Positions 44,570-53,648 of a stretch of 54,365 nt of DNA are shown here, in pieces. The position numbers and the translations under genes are program-made. The stretch comes from an uncultured Dialister sp. GTDB lineage: Bacteria; Bacillota; Negativicutes; Veillonellales; Dialisteraceae. Where the stretch lies: assembly GCA_900547785.1 (NCBI GenBank), contig URIB01000007.1, forward strand, positions 1 through 54,365, read 5' to 3'. Position 1 is the first letter of the stretch. Every line of letters starts with the position of its first letter. The notes below the pieces were generated by a model that saw only the letters and a program-made list of their open reading frames with translations, was not told the DNA's origin and ran no database searches.

Positions 44570-44938
44570 ATGCCTTACGTACATATCAAAATCACCCGTG
44601 AAGGAGCTACGGCGGAACAAAAAGCGGAATTAATCAAAGGAGCGACGAAACTTCTTTCTGATGTGCTGCACAAAAATCCCGCCACCACGGTGGTCACTAT
44701 CGAAGAAGTCGATATGGACAGTTGGGGCATCGGCGGAGATCCCGTTGTCATTGCACGGGCGAAAGCCAAGAAAAAGGAGCAGGAAATCGAAAAACTGAAA
44801 GCCGAGAAAGCCGCTTTGGAAAGACAACTTGCCGCATTGGGCAAAGCGGATCCTCTTCTTTGGAAAGCACCGCCGGAATTTACCATTGATACGAAATCGC
44901 TCAAAAAAGAAAAGAAGAAGAAAAAACATAAGAAGTAA
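44570..44938 (+). CDS. Tautomerase-family protein with coiled-coil and Lys-rich tail
   Basis: The 4-oxalocrotonate tautomerase fold covers residues 1-58 and begins MPYVHIKIT, so Pro follows the initiator Met and is the likely catalytic base. The start at 44570 is chosen because GGAG stands eight bases before it and it exposes Pro. Active members are 60-70 aa; this one continues with a coiled coil (EKLKAEKAALERQLAALG) and a highly basic tail, in all 122 aa. The tail could bind nucleic acid or anionic lipid. Substrate unknown. Confidence 0.7.
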   Translation: MPYVHIKITREGATAEQKAELIKGATKLLSDVLHKNPATTVVTIEEVDMDSWGIGGDPVVIARAKAKKKEQEIEKLKAEKAALERQLAALGKADPLLWKAPPEFTIDTKSLKKEKKKKKHKK

Positions 44939-44941
44939 AGC

Positions 44942-44976
44942 AAAAAAAGGAACAGCCTGACGCCGTTCCTTTTTTA
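44942..44976. terminator. Bidirectional intrinsic terminator
   Basis: AAAAAAAGGAAC pairs with GTTCCTTTTTTA between convergent genes. Confidence 0.8.
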
Positions 44977-44983
44977 TTTCCTT

Positions 44984-45757
44984 TTACCGTGCATACCGGA
45001 GTGCCAAACGGTCGCCGCCCGCTTTGATGACGGCGTGACCGCTTTCGGGGCCTGCCAGGAAAAGTACCCTGTATGATTTTTCATAAGGGAAAATATACAT
45101 TTTGATATAGAGCGGAACGGCAATTCCGTCAACCGCCGCCACGGCACGGACACCTGCCGTATAGATACGCGGGGATTCCTTCAGGCGGTGAAGCTGCTCC
45201 GTTTCCAAATAATCGACAGCCACCAGGTTGTAAGGAATATGTACTCCTTTATTTTTTGTCAATTCATTGAGCATCCGCACAGCTCCCACACTCACGCCAT
45301 TCCATATATTTTCCGATGACAAGAGGATAAGGTTGAAGCGGTACAATTCCTGCCGTGACCGTTCGGGAAGCGGAGTACTTCCGAACATATCCTGCAAAAG
45401 ATATTTATCTTCTTCCCTCGTAAATTCCGAATGAACGGCCAAAGCAGGTACGAATCCGCCTTTTTGGCGGAACAGGATTTCTCCATAGAGGCCCTGCTCT
45501 GTCGCCTCCGGCGGCAAGTATGCGATATCCGGCGGTGTATTTTCCTTTTTCAAAAATCCTTTAGCCCCGGGAGAAAGCAAGGCCTCTCTCAGAACGGACA
45601 CCATGCCCTGCCCGTTTACCACTTCCCCATGCCCGTTCGTGGGAAGGGCTGACAGGTTCAGCAAAGAAGAAAAATTATTTGTCCCCGTATTCGCCGAAAC
45701 GGGACAAGCAGCGAAAAGACACGCCGCCAAAAAAGCACCTGTCCATGTTTTCATCAT
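44984..45757 (-). CDS. Exported protein B2 (unrecognised family)
   Basis: 257 aa. Signal peptide MMKTWTGAFLAACLFAACPVSA. Its C-terminal part, VDGIAVPLYIKMYIFPYEKS to GGDRLALRYAR, matches VDGFLVPLYFRAYIIKKGEN to GADRLAEESMK of B1 (46609-47493), so they are paralogues. It overlaps A2 by 4 bp (ATGA). Probably periplasmic. No family recognised; the A and B proteins may act together. Confidence 0.7.
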   Translation of the reverse strand: MMKTWTGAFLAACLFAACPVSANTGTNNFSSLLNLSALPTNGHGEVVNGQGMVSVLREALLSPGAKGFLKKENTPPDIAYLPPEATEQGLYGEILFRQKGGFVPALAVHSEFTREEDKYLLQDMFGSTPLPERSRQELYRFNLILLSSENIWNGVSVGAVRMLNELTKNKGVHIPYNLVAVDYLETEQLHRLKESPRIYTAGVRAVAAVDGIAVPLYIKMYIFPYEKSYRVLFLAGPESGHAVIKAGGDRLALRYAR

Positions 45758-46494
45758 TTCTTTCCCTCCGTCGCTTTTTTGATATAAGGAGTAAAATAAG
45801 CACCTGACGGCTGATCACTTATGAAAAGCGTATACACCGTCTCTTTCTCTCCCGGATAGATAAGACCGCCTGCAAAAACAGGAAGCACACAGCCGTTATA
45901 GTCAATGGCCGCTTTGGCAAATCCGATTCTGTAGGGCCGCCCCGTTTTGGATATTTTATCCTTCCAGCCTTCTTTCCCGGTAATATAGATTTTGATTCCT
46001 TTACTTACCAAACGACTTTGTAAAGGTTCTGCCGCCACCCACTCCTTACTCTTTAAGAAATTACGAAGCACTTCGTTTTTCTCTTCTCCCGGTTTTTTCA
46101 TTTTTTCTTGTTTCTGATGATTACGGGCAAGCAGTTTCTCCATGACCACTCTGTCTTTCCCTGACAGGGAAGCGGAAACCGCCACGGCTTGGTGAAACGC
46201 TTCGGGTGTATACGAACGGAGCTGGTAAATCTTCATTTTATCCGTTATATTCTGCGGTACCGCTACAAGAGAAGAGGAACCGGGAATCAAATCTGTACCG
46301 CTTTTTACGATATTTTTTTCTTTCCCGGCGAGTGAATTTCCGGGACGGCTGAAAAAAGATTCCTCCATGGTCCAAACATCGACTTTGTCACCGAAATCAA
46401 GCACTTCTCCGCCGGGCAGTTTTAACGTGTCCGCAAAAGCGGAGCCTGTCAAAAGTGACACAAAAAGACAGAACGCGGTTATTATTTTCTTCAT
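45754..46494 (-). CDS. Exported protein A2 (unrecognised family)
   Basis: 246 aa from the ATG at 46494 (after AGAGGTG). Signal peptide MKKIITAFCLFVSLLTGSAFA. The mature start LKLPGGEVLDFGDKVDV resembles LPLPGGHVLPLGRQVTV of A1 (47490-48212). The middle parts also match (IYQLRSYTPEAFHQAVAVSA vs FYQLKTEKADAYHQALVVSV), as do the ends, so A2 and A1 are paralogues. Likely periplasmic; function unknown. A Lys/Glu-rich segment lies in the centre. Confidence 0.7.
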   Translation of the reverse strand: MKKIITAFCLFVSLLTGSAFADTLKLPGGEVLDFGDKVDVWTMEESFFSRPGNSLAGKEKNIVKSGTDLIPGSSSLVAVPQNITDKMKIYQLRSYTPEAFHQAVAVSASLSGKDRVVMEKLLARNHQKQEKMKKPGEEKNEVLRNFLKSKEWVAAEPLQSRLVSKGIKIYITGKEGWKDKISKTGRPYRIGFAKAAIDYNGCVLPVFAGGLIYPGEKETVYTLFISDQPSGAYFTPYIKKATEGKK

Positions 46495-46568
46495 ACAGCA
46501 CCTCTTACTTATCATTTCCGTTTTTCTTATTATAGCAAATTTCAAAAACGATTTTTCCGGATTTTCCA

Positions 46569-46601
46569 TAAAAAACGCCGCCCCTGATGAGCAGCGTTTT
46601 C
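46569..46601 (-). terminator. Terminator between the two A-B pairs
   Basis: AACGCTGC pairs with GGCGGCGTT on the minus strand, followed by TTTTTT. Confidence 0.7.
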
Positions 46602-46608
46602 TGAATTT

Positions 46609-47493
46609 TTATTTCATACTTTCTTCCGCCAGTCTGTCCGCCCCGTTTTTCATCATTTCTCTTTCCGCATCACTGGTAACAACGCCGAGAATGCGGCAAT
46701 TTTCTCCTTTTTTGATGATGTAGGCTCTGAAATAGAGAGGTACCAGAAATCCGTCGACCTGTCCCAAAAATCTTCCGCCAAAAGTGCAGACATTCTTTTC
46801 CTTCCGTTGCACCGGTTCTATATCTTTGATTTGCACCGTTGCGAAATCAAGAGGCAGCTTTTCTATCTTGTATTTATTTTCAAGCGCAATTACGCTTTGG
46901 AAGGCATCGTTCATCATAGCTTCCGCACTGTAAAGAGTCATGTTTGCACTTGCCATTACCTTTTTTGCCGTTTCCGCAGGTTTCCCTGCCCCGTCGTTTT
47001 CAAAAAGTGCTTTCATTTCTGCAGGCACCTGGTTCCCGGGAATGATAAAGTTAATGACAAAAGCCATGGCCGTCACATCTTTTTTTACAATAAGCTCACC
47101 GAAAGGCAAAACATCGCCGTCTTTCCATGGCAAGCCGGAGTGTTTTCCCTGCTCATCCGTGACGGCTCCCTCCGGATTTGTATAACGGACAGGTATAAAT
47201 TCCGCGTCCTTCCCGAGATTCATTTTTTGTTTTAAAAAAGGTTGCGGAGGCGCCGGCATCTTTTGCAGATTTCCGGAAGCAGAAACGGTGCTCTTATCAA
47301 TTTTTTGATGTTCCGGTCCGTAGCCCCAAGCATTATACGATCCTATTTCAGGCTTTGCTGCATCAACTACGGAAATATAACCCATCCCGTGCTGCACGCC
47401 CGCAGCCTGTTCCGTTCCATTTTGTGCTGCCGCTCCGTAACCGCCGGAAACAAGCAGGCCTGCCGTGATAAACGCAGCGATTTCCTTTTTCAT
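46609..47493 (-). CDS. Exported protein B1 (unrecognised family)
   Basis: 294 aa. Signal peptide MKKEIAAFITAGLLVSGGYGAAA. A Pro-rich segment (KMPAPPQPFLKQKM) near 80 is followed by a mixed fold and the C-terminal VDGFLVPLYFRAYIIKKGEN shared with B2. It overlaps A1 by 4 bp. The N-terminal 100 residues have no counterpart in B2. Function unknown. Confidence 0.7.
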   Translation of the reverse strand: MKKEIAAFITAGLLVSGGYGAAAQNGTEQAAGVQHGMGYISVVDAAKPEIGSYNAWGYGPEHQKIDKSTVSASGNLQKMPAPPQPFLKQKMNLGKDAEFIPVRYTNPEGAVTDEQGKHSGLPWKDGDVLPFGELIVKKDVTAMAFVINFIIPGNQVPAEMKALFENDGAGKPAETAKKVMASANMTLYSAEAMMNDAFQSVIALENKYKIEKLPLDFATVQIKDIEPVQRKEKNVCTFGGRFLGQVDGFLVPLYFRAYIIKKGENCRILGVVTSDAEREMMKNGADRLAEESMK

Positions 47494-48212
47494 CGGATTC
47501 CCTCCATTCCCTTTTTCAGAACAGGTTCCATGACTCTTCCTGTCACCTGGTTTGTGAAAATAATCGTCAGACCTGCTTTTTTGTCATCAGCAGTGCCTAC
47601 CATAAAACCATAAAAGGGATAGCGGTATCCTTCCTGTTCACTGTCAATGTAGAGAGAAATCATCACACAGCTGTCCCCGTTGGGAAGTACAATCTCTTTT
47701 CTTTCTTTTTTCTCTTCGTTCCCTTTGGCAAGACTGTTTAAAAAGGCTTTCCTGAAATCCTTTTCCGTTTCCGCCGGAGGATATTTTTCCGGGTCCTTTT
47801 TATGAAGAATTGCTTGTGTTTCATTCATTTTTACCCAGTCTTCACGGTCGATTGCCACGGAGACGACAAGTGCCTGGTGGTAAGCATCCGCTTTTTCTGT
47901 CTTAAGCTGGTAAAAACGGCCTTTCTGCATCAATTTCCATGTGATTTCCGCCAATTCTTCACTGCTTTTCCCCGGTTCTACAGGAAACAGATCCATGGAA
48001 TCAAAGGTTTTTCCCAGTTGTTTTTTGATTTCCGGATCGGAAAGCATCCGGGCTACCGGTTCGGCAAAATAAGAATCTTCCCCTCTCTTTACGGTCACCT
48101 GCCGGCCCAAAGGAAGTACATGCCCTCCCGGAAGGGGTAAATCATCGGCATACGACGGATTTCCCACGAGCAATGCCGCCATAACGGCAAGAGCTGCTGT
48201 TGTTTTTTTCAT
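47490..48212 (-). CDS. Exported protein A1 (unrecognised family)
   Basis: 240 aa from the ATG at 48212 (after GGAGAAGTTT). Signal peptide MKKTTAALAVMAALLVGNPSYA. The mature start LPLPGGHVLPLGRQVTV and the C-terminal TNQVTGRVMEPVLKKGMEGI match A2. It lies 43 bp downstream of pncB and may be read from the same transcript. Together with B1 it forms a translationally coupled pair. Confidence 0.7.
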   Translation of the reverse strand: MKKTTAALAVMAALLVGNPSYADDLPLPGGHVLPLGRQVTVKRGEDSYFAEPVARMLSDPEIKKQLGKTFDSMDLFPVEPGKSSEELAEITWKLMQKGRFYQLKTEKADAYHQALVVSVAIDREDWVKMNETQAILHKKDPEKYPPAETEKDFRKAFLNSLAKGNEEKKERKEIVLPNGDSCVMISLYIDSEQEGYRYPFYGFMVGTADDKKAGLTIIFTNQVTGRVMEPVLKKGMEGIR

Positions 48213-48255
48213 AAACTTCTCCTTTTCATAGAATGCCCGGAACAAAACCATTCCG

Positions 48256-49701
48256 TTATTTTTGTCCCAATTCTTTATCAATGATTGTGCTTTTTAAAGT
48301 CTGGAGCTGCTGCGATAAATTGATTTCCATCGCATCGGGATTCAGGAATCTTGTGTATTCCGGCCAAAGAGTATCCATCTGGCGATTGGCATAGTCAATC
48401 GTTTCCGCAAGGGACGGAAGCTTTACATTTTTCCCGTTTTGAATTACCGGCTTTAATAATTCTTCCACCCTGTACGTCCCTTTTTTGATATATTTCTTTC
48501 TCCATTTAGCCGTTTCCGTTACAAGCATATAGTCGGAACCGTCAGGTGCTTTTTCATCAGCCCGGCAGACAAGATCGGTAATGATTTTTCCCGTCGATTT
48601 TTTATAGAAACGGTAGACTGTTTTGATGCCCGGATTCGTCATTTTTTCCACATCATTGGATATTTTCATGACAGGAACAAATTCTCCACTCTCTTCTTTA
48701 GCTGACATTTTGAAAACACCACCCAGCGCCGACGTGCCGTCAGCGGTAATTATCTTTGTCCCCACACCCCAGCTCGTAACGGTACAGCCCTGGCTTTTCA
48801 GCGACTGGATCGTATACTCGTCAAGATCGTTGGAGCCTGAAATAATAGCGTCCGGCAGTCCCGCTTCTTTAAACAGTCGGGACGCTTCCTGTGATAAATA
48901 CGCAAGATTTCCGCTATCAATACGGATACCGTATTTCTTCGGAAGCTTTCCTTGTTCCTTCAATTCCTGGAAAATCCGGATAGCATGAGGAACGCCCAAA
49001 TTCAGAACATCATAAGTATCTGCCAAAAGAATAAGATTGTCATGATATTGCCGTACATATTCACGGAAAGCATCCAATTCATTGTCAAAACTCATAATCC
49101 AGCTGTGTGCCATCGTTCCCAATACGGGAATTCCGAATTTTCTTCCTGCCTCCACATTAGACGTACCGTTAAATCCGCCGATCATGGCTGCTCTGGCTCC
49201 CCAAAGTCCCGCATCGTGGCCCTGGGCACGGCGGAGACCGAATTCCATCAGTGCATCGTCCGGTGCGACGGTGCGGACACGCCGGGCTTTGGTGGCAATC
49301 AGACTTTCATGGTTCAAAATCATGGAGAGTCCTGTTTCAAGAATCATCGCCTCTGTCGTCGTTCCGTGGAAACGGAGCAGCGGTTCTCCCGGAAAAGTGA
49401 CCGTCCCTTCGGGAATGGCATAAATATCACCGGTGAAATGAAAGTTTGCCAGATAGTCTAAAAATTCGGGATAAAAAATACCGAGACTCTCCAGATAGGA
49501 AATATCCTCTTTGGAAAAACGGAAATTTTCTATAAAGTCCTGTAGGTGGGCAAGACCTGCCACTACCGTATAGCCGCCGTTAAAAGGATTTTTTCTGTAA
49601 AAGCGGTCAAATACGACTTTCCGTTCATGACCGTGTATCTTAAAAAGTGCATTCGTCATCGTAAGTTGGTATAAATCTGTAACCAAACCGTTTGTCATCA
49701 T
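48256..49701 (-). CDS. pncB: Nicotinate phosphoribosyltransferase
   Basis: 481 aa, NAD salvage: nicotinate plus PRPP to nicotinate mononucleotide. Visible: GLVTDLYQLTMTNALFK at the start, FDRFYRKNPFNGGYTVVAG, EFGLRRAQGHDAGLWGARAA and the GIRIDSGNLAYLS region. It matches the longer bacterial form. The leader (about 110 nt) contains a small hairpin GCATG-CGGT-CATGC of unknown use; the -10 TATAAT (49813-49818) has an upstream TG. Confidence 0.92.
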   Translation of the reverse strand: MMTNGLVTDLYQLTMTNALFKIHGHERKVVFDRFYRKNPFNGGYTVVAGLAHLQDFIENFRFSKEDISYLESLGIFYPEFLDYLANFHFTGDIYAIPEGTVTFPGEPLLRFHGTTTEAMILETGLSMILNHESLIATKARRVRTVAPDDALMEFGLRRAQGHDAGLWGARAAMIGGFNGTSNVEAGRKFGIPVLGTMAHSWIMSFDNELDAFREYVRQYHDNLILLADTYDVLNLGVPHAIRIFQELKEQGKLPKKYGIRIDSGNLAYLSQEASRLFKEAGLPDAIISGSNDLDEYTIQSLKSQGCTVTSWGVGTKIITADGTSALGGVFKMSAKEESGEFVPVMKISNDVEKMTNPGIKTVYRFYKKSTGKIITDLVCRADEKAPDGSDYMLVTETAKWRKKYIKKGTYRVEELLKPVIQNGKNVKLPSLAETIDYANRQMDTLWPEYTRFLNPDAMEINLSQQLQTLKSTIIDKELGQK

Positions 49702-49850
49702 TATCTCCTTTTATAAAATCCTGTCCCGTCAAAACAGAGCAGCCTCAAAATCATACTTCCTGTTTCAACTGCATGACCGCATGCCGTTTTCATACCGCCT
49801 GCTGTCTTATTGATTATAACACTTCCCCCCGTTTTTATATTCCGGGAAAT

Positions 49851-49882
49851 AAAAAAAAGACACGCCCTTTCGGAACGTGCCG
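49851..49882 (-). terminator. Terminator of the FMN-fold gene
   Basis: GGCACGTTCC pairs with GGGCGTGTC around GAAA, followed by eight T on the minus strand. The terminator overlaps the 3' boundary of the gene. Confidence 0.75.
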
Positions 49883-49887
49883 CTTTG

Positions 49888-50289
49888 CTAAAGAGAAAAT
49901 TCTTCTGTTTTTCCCGTGAAATCCGTAATGATAACTTTTCCGAAATCCACGCGGAAAATCGTTTGTTTTCCTTCATTCCGGATATAATCCAAAGACTCCT
50001 CACAGCTTTTAATCATCGCCTTGCGCGGTTCTTCCCCTTTATCCTCCCGCAGATGGCAGGCAAAACGGATAAAGGACTTGTCCGGGTGGGTGGCGCAAAT
50101 TTCCGCACTGTCATTATTCAGGAGCTGACCGTAAATTTCATCTTCTTTCAGAAAAAGGAAATGAATCACATCTCCGCAGACACAGACATCGTGGGCAGGA
50201 CGGATACAGGGACGGACACCGTCCACCGTGGCCAGATAAAAAGTGCCGCATTGCTTTAAATACTCCGCTACTCGTTCTGAATGAGTCAT
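49888..50289 (-). CDS. Pyridoxamine 5'-phosphate oxidase-like FMN protein
   Basis: 133 aa split-barrel fold: YLATVDGVRPCIRPAHDVCV near 17-37, DVIHFLFLKEDEIYGQLL and AEICATHPDKSFIRF. The group binds flavin or heme and often acts as a reductase. Substrate unknown. It stands alone between mltG-cluster genes and pncB. Confidence 0.75.
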   Translation of the reverse strand: MTHSERVAEYLKQCGTFYLATVDGVRPCIRPAHDVCVCGDVIHFLFLKEDEIYGQLLNNDSAEICATHPDKSFIRFACHLREDKGEEPRKAMIKSCEESLDYIRNEGKQTIFRVDFGKVIITDFTGKTEEFSL

Positions 50290-50336
50290 ACTACCACCTC
50301 TTTCCTCTGTTTTTATTGTATCACAAATGAAGAATT

Positions 50337-50561
50337 TTATTCCGCCGCTTTGCGGTCCGGCAATATTTTGACCGTCACATCGTCAAGACCGTTCAAAACC
50401 TCAATCACTTCTTTTCTTGTATCTTCCGTCGAATGAATCATGCAAGTCGCCCGTTTCGGATTGATTGTCGTCAAAACGCCGAGATATTCATACCCCTCGA
50501 GAATGCGGTTCACATAATTGACATCGGACGGCGCAATTTCTATATATACCCTACTGTCCAC
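50337..50561 (-). CDS. DUF4911-like small protein
   Basis: 74 aa, GTG start after AAGGAGGCCCGGCC. It overlaps the U32 peptidase gene by 11 bp, so translation is coupled. The sequence RVYIEIAPSDVNYVNRILEG..YEYLGVLTTI matches my recollection of DUF4911, a small ferredoxin-like fold. Such genes are seen next to U32 peptidases, hinting at a partner role in tRNA modification. Function unproven. Confidence 0.6.
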   Translation of the reverse strand: MDSRVYIEIAPSDVNYVNRILEGYEYLGVLTTINPKRATCMIHSTEDTRKEVIEVLNGLDDVTVKILPDRKAAE

Positions 50562-51783
50562 GGCCGGGCCTCCTTAAAATGGTATAGGGCGGCAAATCCG
50601 CGTCCGTTTCCATGACAAGCTCCTCTAACGGGTGCGGCGCCGCTTCCACAATTTCCCCTTCCCCGTTTCTTAAAGCGCCTATTTGTAAAGGAAATACATC
50701 GCCGTGAGGAGTCAGCACCTCTACCGTTTCGCCGGTCTTGAAATGATTTCTCTGCTGGACAATTACCGTTCCCTTTTCCGCCCCCTCTTTCAGAACCAGT
50801 CCGATAAAATCATAAGACTGCTCCGGCTGGGACTTCACATACTCCTGGGCGGTATGGTCGGGTTCTTGGTAGGCGAACGCTGTCGTATACGGACGGTGCG
50901 ATACCTTTTCAAGCTCTGCCCGCCATTCGGGAAGCACTTCGAAATCCGCCCCTTTTTCATAATAAGCATCGATGGCTTTTCTGTAAGCTGCCACCACGGC
51001 CGCCACATAATAAACACTTTTCATACGCCCCTCGATTTTAAGAGACGCCACACCTGCGTCGATAAGCTCGGGAATATGGTCAATCATGCAAAGATCCTTG
51101 CTGTTGAAAATATACGTGCCGTGCTCATCTTCCTCGATGGGAAAATACTGCCCCGGTCTCGACTCTTCCATAACGGAATATTTAAACCGGCAGGCCTGTA
51201 TGCACTCCCCGCGGTTCGATTGGCGTTTTCCGTTTGTAAAATAATTGGACAGAAGACAGCGGCCGCTCCAGGAAATACAAAGAGCACCATGCCCGAATAC
51301 TTCCAATTCCACGTCCACCTTTTTGTGAATGTCCGCCATTTCCTTGACCGATACTTCACGGGCCAGAACCACACGGGACGCCCCCATTTCCTTCCACCGC
51401 CGGATTGTCCGCCAGTTCGCCGCACTCGCCTGTGTGCTGATATGGATAGGAAGTTCCGGCGCCGCCTCACGGCAGACATCAAAAACACCCATATCCGCCA
51501 CAAGTACGGCATCAACATGAATCGACTGCAAATATTTTAAATACTCGTCCAAACCTTCCAAATCTTCATTTCTGGGAATGATATTGACCGTGATGTACAC
51601 TTTTTTCCCGAGATTGTGGGCATACTCCACCGCTTCTTTCAATTCCTCACGGTCAAAATTTCCGCCATACGCACGAAGGCCGAAAGCCTTTCCCGCCATG
51701 TAAACCGCATCAGCCCCGTAAAGAAGCGCCATTTTCATTTTTTCCATATTTCCTGCCGGAGCAAGAAGTTCCATTTTTTTCAT
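50551..51783 (-). CDS. trhP: U32 family protein, TrhP-type tRNA hydroxylase
   Basis: 410 aa. U32 signature region with Cys169, Cys176, Cys194 and Cys198, the likely iron-sulfur ligands, and Cys232 in KDLCMID. The N-terminal barrel opens MELLAPAGNMEKMKMAL. In B. subtilis and E. coli, TrhP-type proteins make 5-hydroxyuridine at tRNA position 34 from a prephenate-derived pathway. The neighbouring trmR homologue supports this over a peptidase role. The start follows AAGGAATATAT. Confidence 0.8.
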   Translation of the reverse strand: MKKMELLAPAGNMEKMKMALLYGADAVYMAGKAFGLRAYGGNFDREELKEAVEYAHNLGKKVYITVNIIPRNEDLEGLDEYLKYLQSIHVDAVLVADMGVFDVCREAAPELPIHISTQASAANWRTIRRWKEMGASRVVLAREVSVKEMADIHKKVDVELEVFGHGALCISWSGRCLLSNYFTNGKRQSNRGECIQACRFKYSVMEESRPGQYFPIEEDEHGTYIFNSKDLCMIDHIPELIDAGVASLKIEGRMKSVYYVAAVVAAYRKAIDAYYEKGADFEVLPEWRAELEKVSHRPYTTAFAYQEPDHTAQEYVKSQPEQSYDFIGLVLKEGAEKGTVIVQQRNHFKTGETVEVLTPHGDVFPLQIGALRNGEGEIVEAAPHPLEELVMETDADLPPYTILRRPGRGQ

Positions 51784-51837
51784 ATATATTCCTTCCGAAA
51801 GCCGTGGAAACCAGGGTACGTCCCTTCACGGCCGCCC

Positions 51838-52449
51838 TTATTTCCCCTTTTCTTTCCTTACCGAGACGGCAAGACCGTCTCCTTCCTCATAAATCACGGT
51901 ATCGTAATTTTTCTCCACATAAGACAGATATTCCCGCAAACGGACAACGATTGTCCTGTAACGGTGCTCCACGGTGCCGGACATACGCACCAGACCACGG
52001 AAAAGCACATTATCTGCCGCAATGACCGCTTTTCCGGCAAGCAGCGGTTCTATCATCTGCAAATGCTTCAGATACTGCCCCTTCGGTCCGTCAAGAAATA
52101 CGAAATCATACGGTCCTTGTAAAGTGGAAATCAGCGATGACGCATCTCCGAAATGACAATGCACCCGTTCTGAAAGTCCCGCTCTTTTCATCACTTCCAA
52201 TGCCGTTTTATACCGTTTTTCATCAATTTCTATCGTGTCTGTCTCCGAAAAAGGAAACCGCTCTGCCAAAAGCAGGGCCGAATACCCCACGGCCGTCCCG
52301 ATTTCAAGAATTTTCCGGGGTTGTACCAAAGAAGCCGCACGGAGCAGCAATTCTATTTCTGCTCCACGGATAATCGGTATATTCTCAGCCGCCGCTTTCT
52401 CCTCGAGCTCCTTTTTTATCTGCTCAAAGTCCGCACCGTTTTCTCTCAT
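51838..52449 (-). CDS. trmR: TrmR-type tRNA 5-hydroxyuridine methyltransferase
   Basis: 203 aa, SAM-dependent O-methyltransferase fold. Motif I KILEIGTAVGYSALLLA lies at 47-63, FVFLDGPKGQY near 120 and AADNVLFRG near 145. The TrmR family converts 5-hydroxyuridine to 5-methoxyuridine at tRNA position 34. It overlaps mltG by 4 bp and precedes trhP, the same order as in B. subtilis. Confidence 0.8.
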   Translation of the reverse strand: MRENGADFEQIKKELEEKAAAENIPIIRGAEIELLLRAASLVQPRKILEIGTAVGYSALLLAERFPFSETDTIEIDEKRYKTALEVMKRAGLSERVHCHFGDASSLISTLQGPYDFVFLDGPKGQYLKHLQMIEPLLAGKAVIAADNVLFRGLVRMSGTVEHRYRTIVVRLREYLSYVEKNYDTVIYEEGDGLAVSVRKEKGK

Positions 52450-53489
52450 GAACTTTCCCCGTAAATCTTTTCCACCTCTGTCCGGTGCTCTTCATAAGTT
52501 TTGGTAAAAATATGACGTCCGTCAGGCTGTGCCACATAGTACAGGTATTCCCCCGGCTCTGCCGCAAGAACGGCACGAACCGCCTCTATCCCGGGGCTTC
52601 CCACAGGTCCGGGCGGAAGTCCTTTCCTGATATACGTATTATAAGGAGAATCGACCCTTGTATCGGCCACCGTAAGCTCCGGTTTATTTTCTCCCAAAGC
52701 ATACTGCACCGTCGCATCAATCTGGAGCGGCATATCCTTTTGCAAACGTGCGAGAATGACGGCGGCAATAGGTTCCTGATCTTCCTTAAACTTTGCCTCC
52801 CGCTCTACCATAGACGCTATCGTGACAAGGGCATACACCGTCAGATTTTTCTCCTTTGCCTTTTCCCGCAAAGCGGGAGAAATCATTTCATCGGTCCGTT
52901 TATACATGAGATCGCAGATTTGTTTCGCTGTATAGTCCTTTGGAATTTCATACGTATCGGGAAATAAAAATCCCTCTCCCCGGAATTGCGGTGCTTCAGG
53001 ACCGTACATATAGTCAAAAGGTCCGTATGCCCCGGCAGTTTCGGCAAAATCTTTTCCGCCGGAAATTCCCGCTTTTTCCAAAAGCGCCGCCGTCTGGCGG
53101 ACCGTATACCCTTCAGGAACCGTGACACACACCATTTCACCGCGGCCGCTCTGTAATTCCGCTATGGCATCCCGGACCGTAAGCCCCTGACGGATCTGAT
53201 AATGACCGCTTTGCAACTTTTGTGACTGTCCCGACAGAAAAAGCATCCACCTGAAAACGGCAGAACTGCGAATCACTCCTTTTCCGGCAAGAATATCCCC
53301 GATTTCCCGTCCCGTTGCCTTCTTGGGAATATCGACGGCCACATTCTCTTTCGCCGGACCGTGGTCATACGCATACAGATAAGTAAAGCCGGCAATCACA
53401 AAAAGCAATGCCCCAAGCAAAATGACAATAAACGGCTTTTCTTTTATGATTTTTTTCCACGCTGACAATGCTGTCTGTTCTTCACTCAT
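52446..53489 (-). CDS. mltG: Endolytic transglycosylase MltG
   Basis: 347 aa. One N-terminal membrane anchor (residues 19-40), then a LysM-like region and the YceG catalytic domain: EGYTVRQTA near 127, EGFLFPDTYEIP at 172-183 and ASMVEREAKF with the catalytic Glu229. It cuts nascent glycan strands and sets their length. First gene of the mltG-trmR-trhP-DUF4911 operon. The start follows GGAGTTTTT. Confidence 0.88.
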   Translation of the reverse strand: MSEEQTALSAWKKIIKEKPFIVILLGALLFVIAGFTYLYAYDHGPAKENVAVDIPKKATGREIGDILAGKGVIRSSAVFRWMLFLSGQSQKLQSGHYQIRQGLTVRDAIAELQSGRGEMVCVTVPEGYTVRQTAALLEKAGISGGKDFAETAGAYGPFDYMYGPEAPQFRGEGFLFPDTYEIPKDYTAKQICDLMYKRTDEMISPALREKAKEKNLTVYALVTIASMVEREAKFKEDQEPIAAVILARLQKDMPLQIDATVQYALGENKPELTVADTRVDSPYNTYIRKGLPPGPVGSPGIEAVRAVLAAEPGEYLYYVAQPDGRHIFTKTYEEHRTEVEKIYGESS

Positions 53490-53648
53490 AAAAACTCCGT
53501 TTCCTCAAGAAACAAACACATACCGGAAAGATCCGTCTGCATTTTCCCTGTTCCATAACTGAATTATTATACCACATTCATAAATTTCCATACGAAACAC
53601 TCTTTTTGCTCCGTGATACAATAAAGTAAAAACAAAAGGAGAATGTCT

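Noticed and set aside
49825..49830. C6 tract near the pncB promoter as another contingency repeat
   Set aside because: Six bases are too short to predict frequent slippage, and no clear -35 depends on it.
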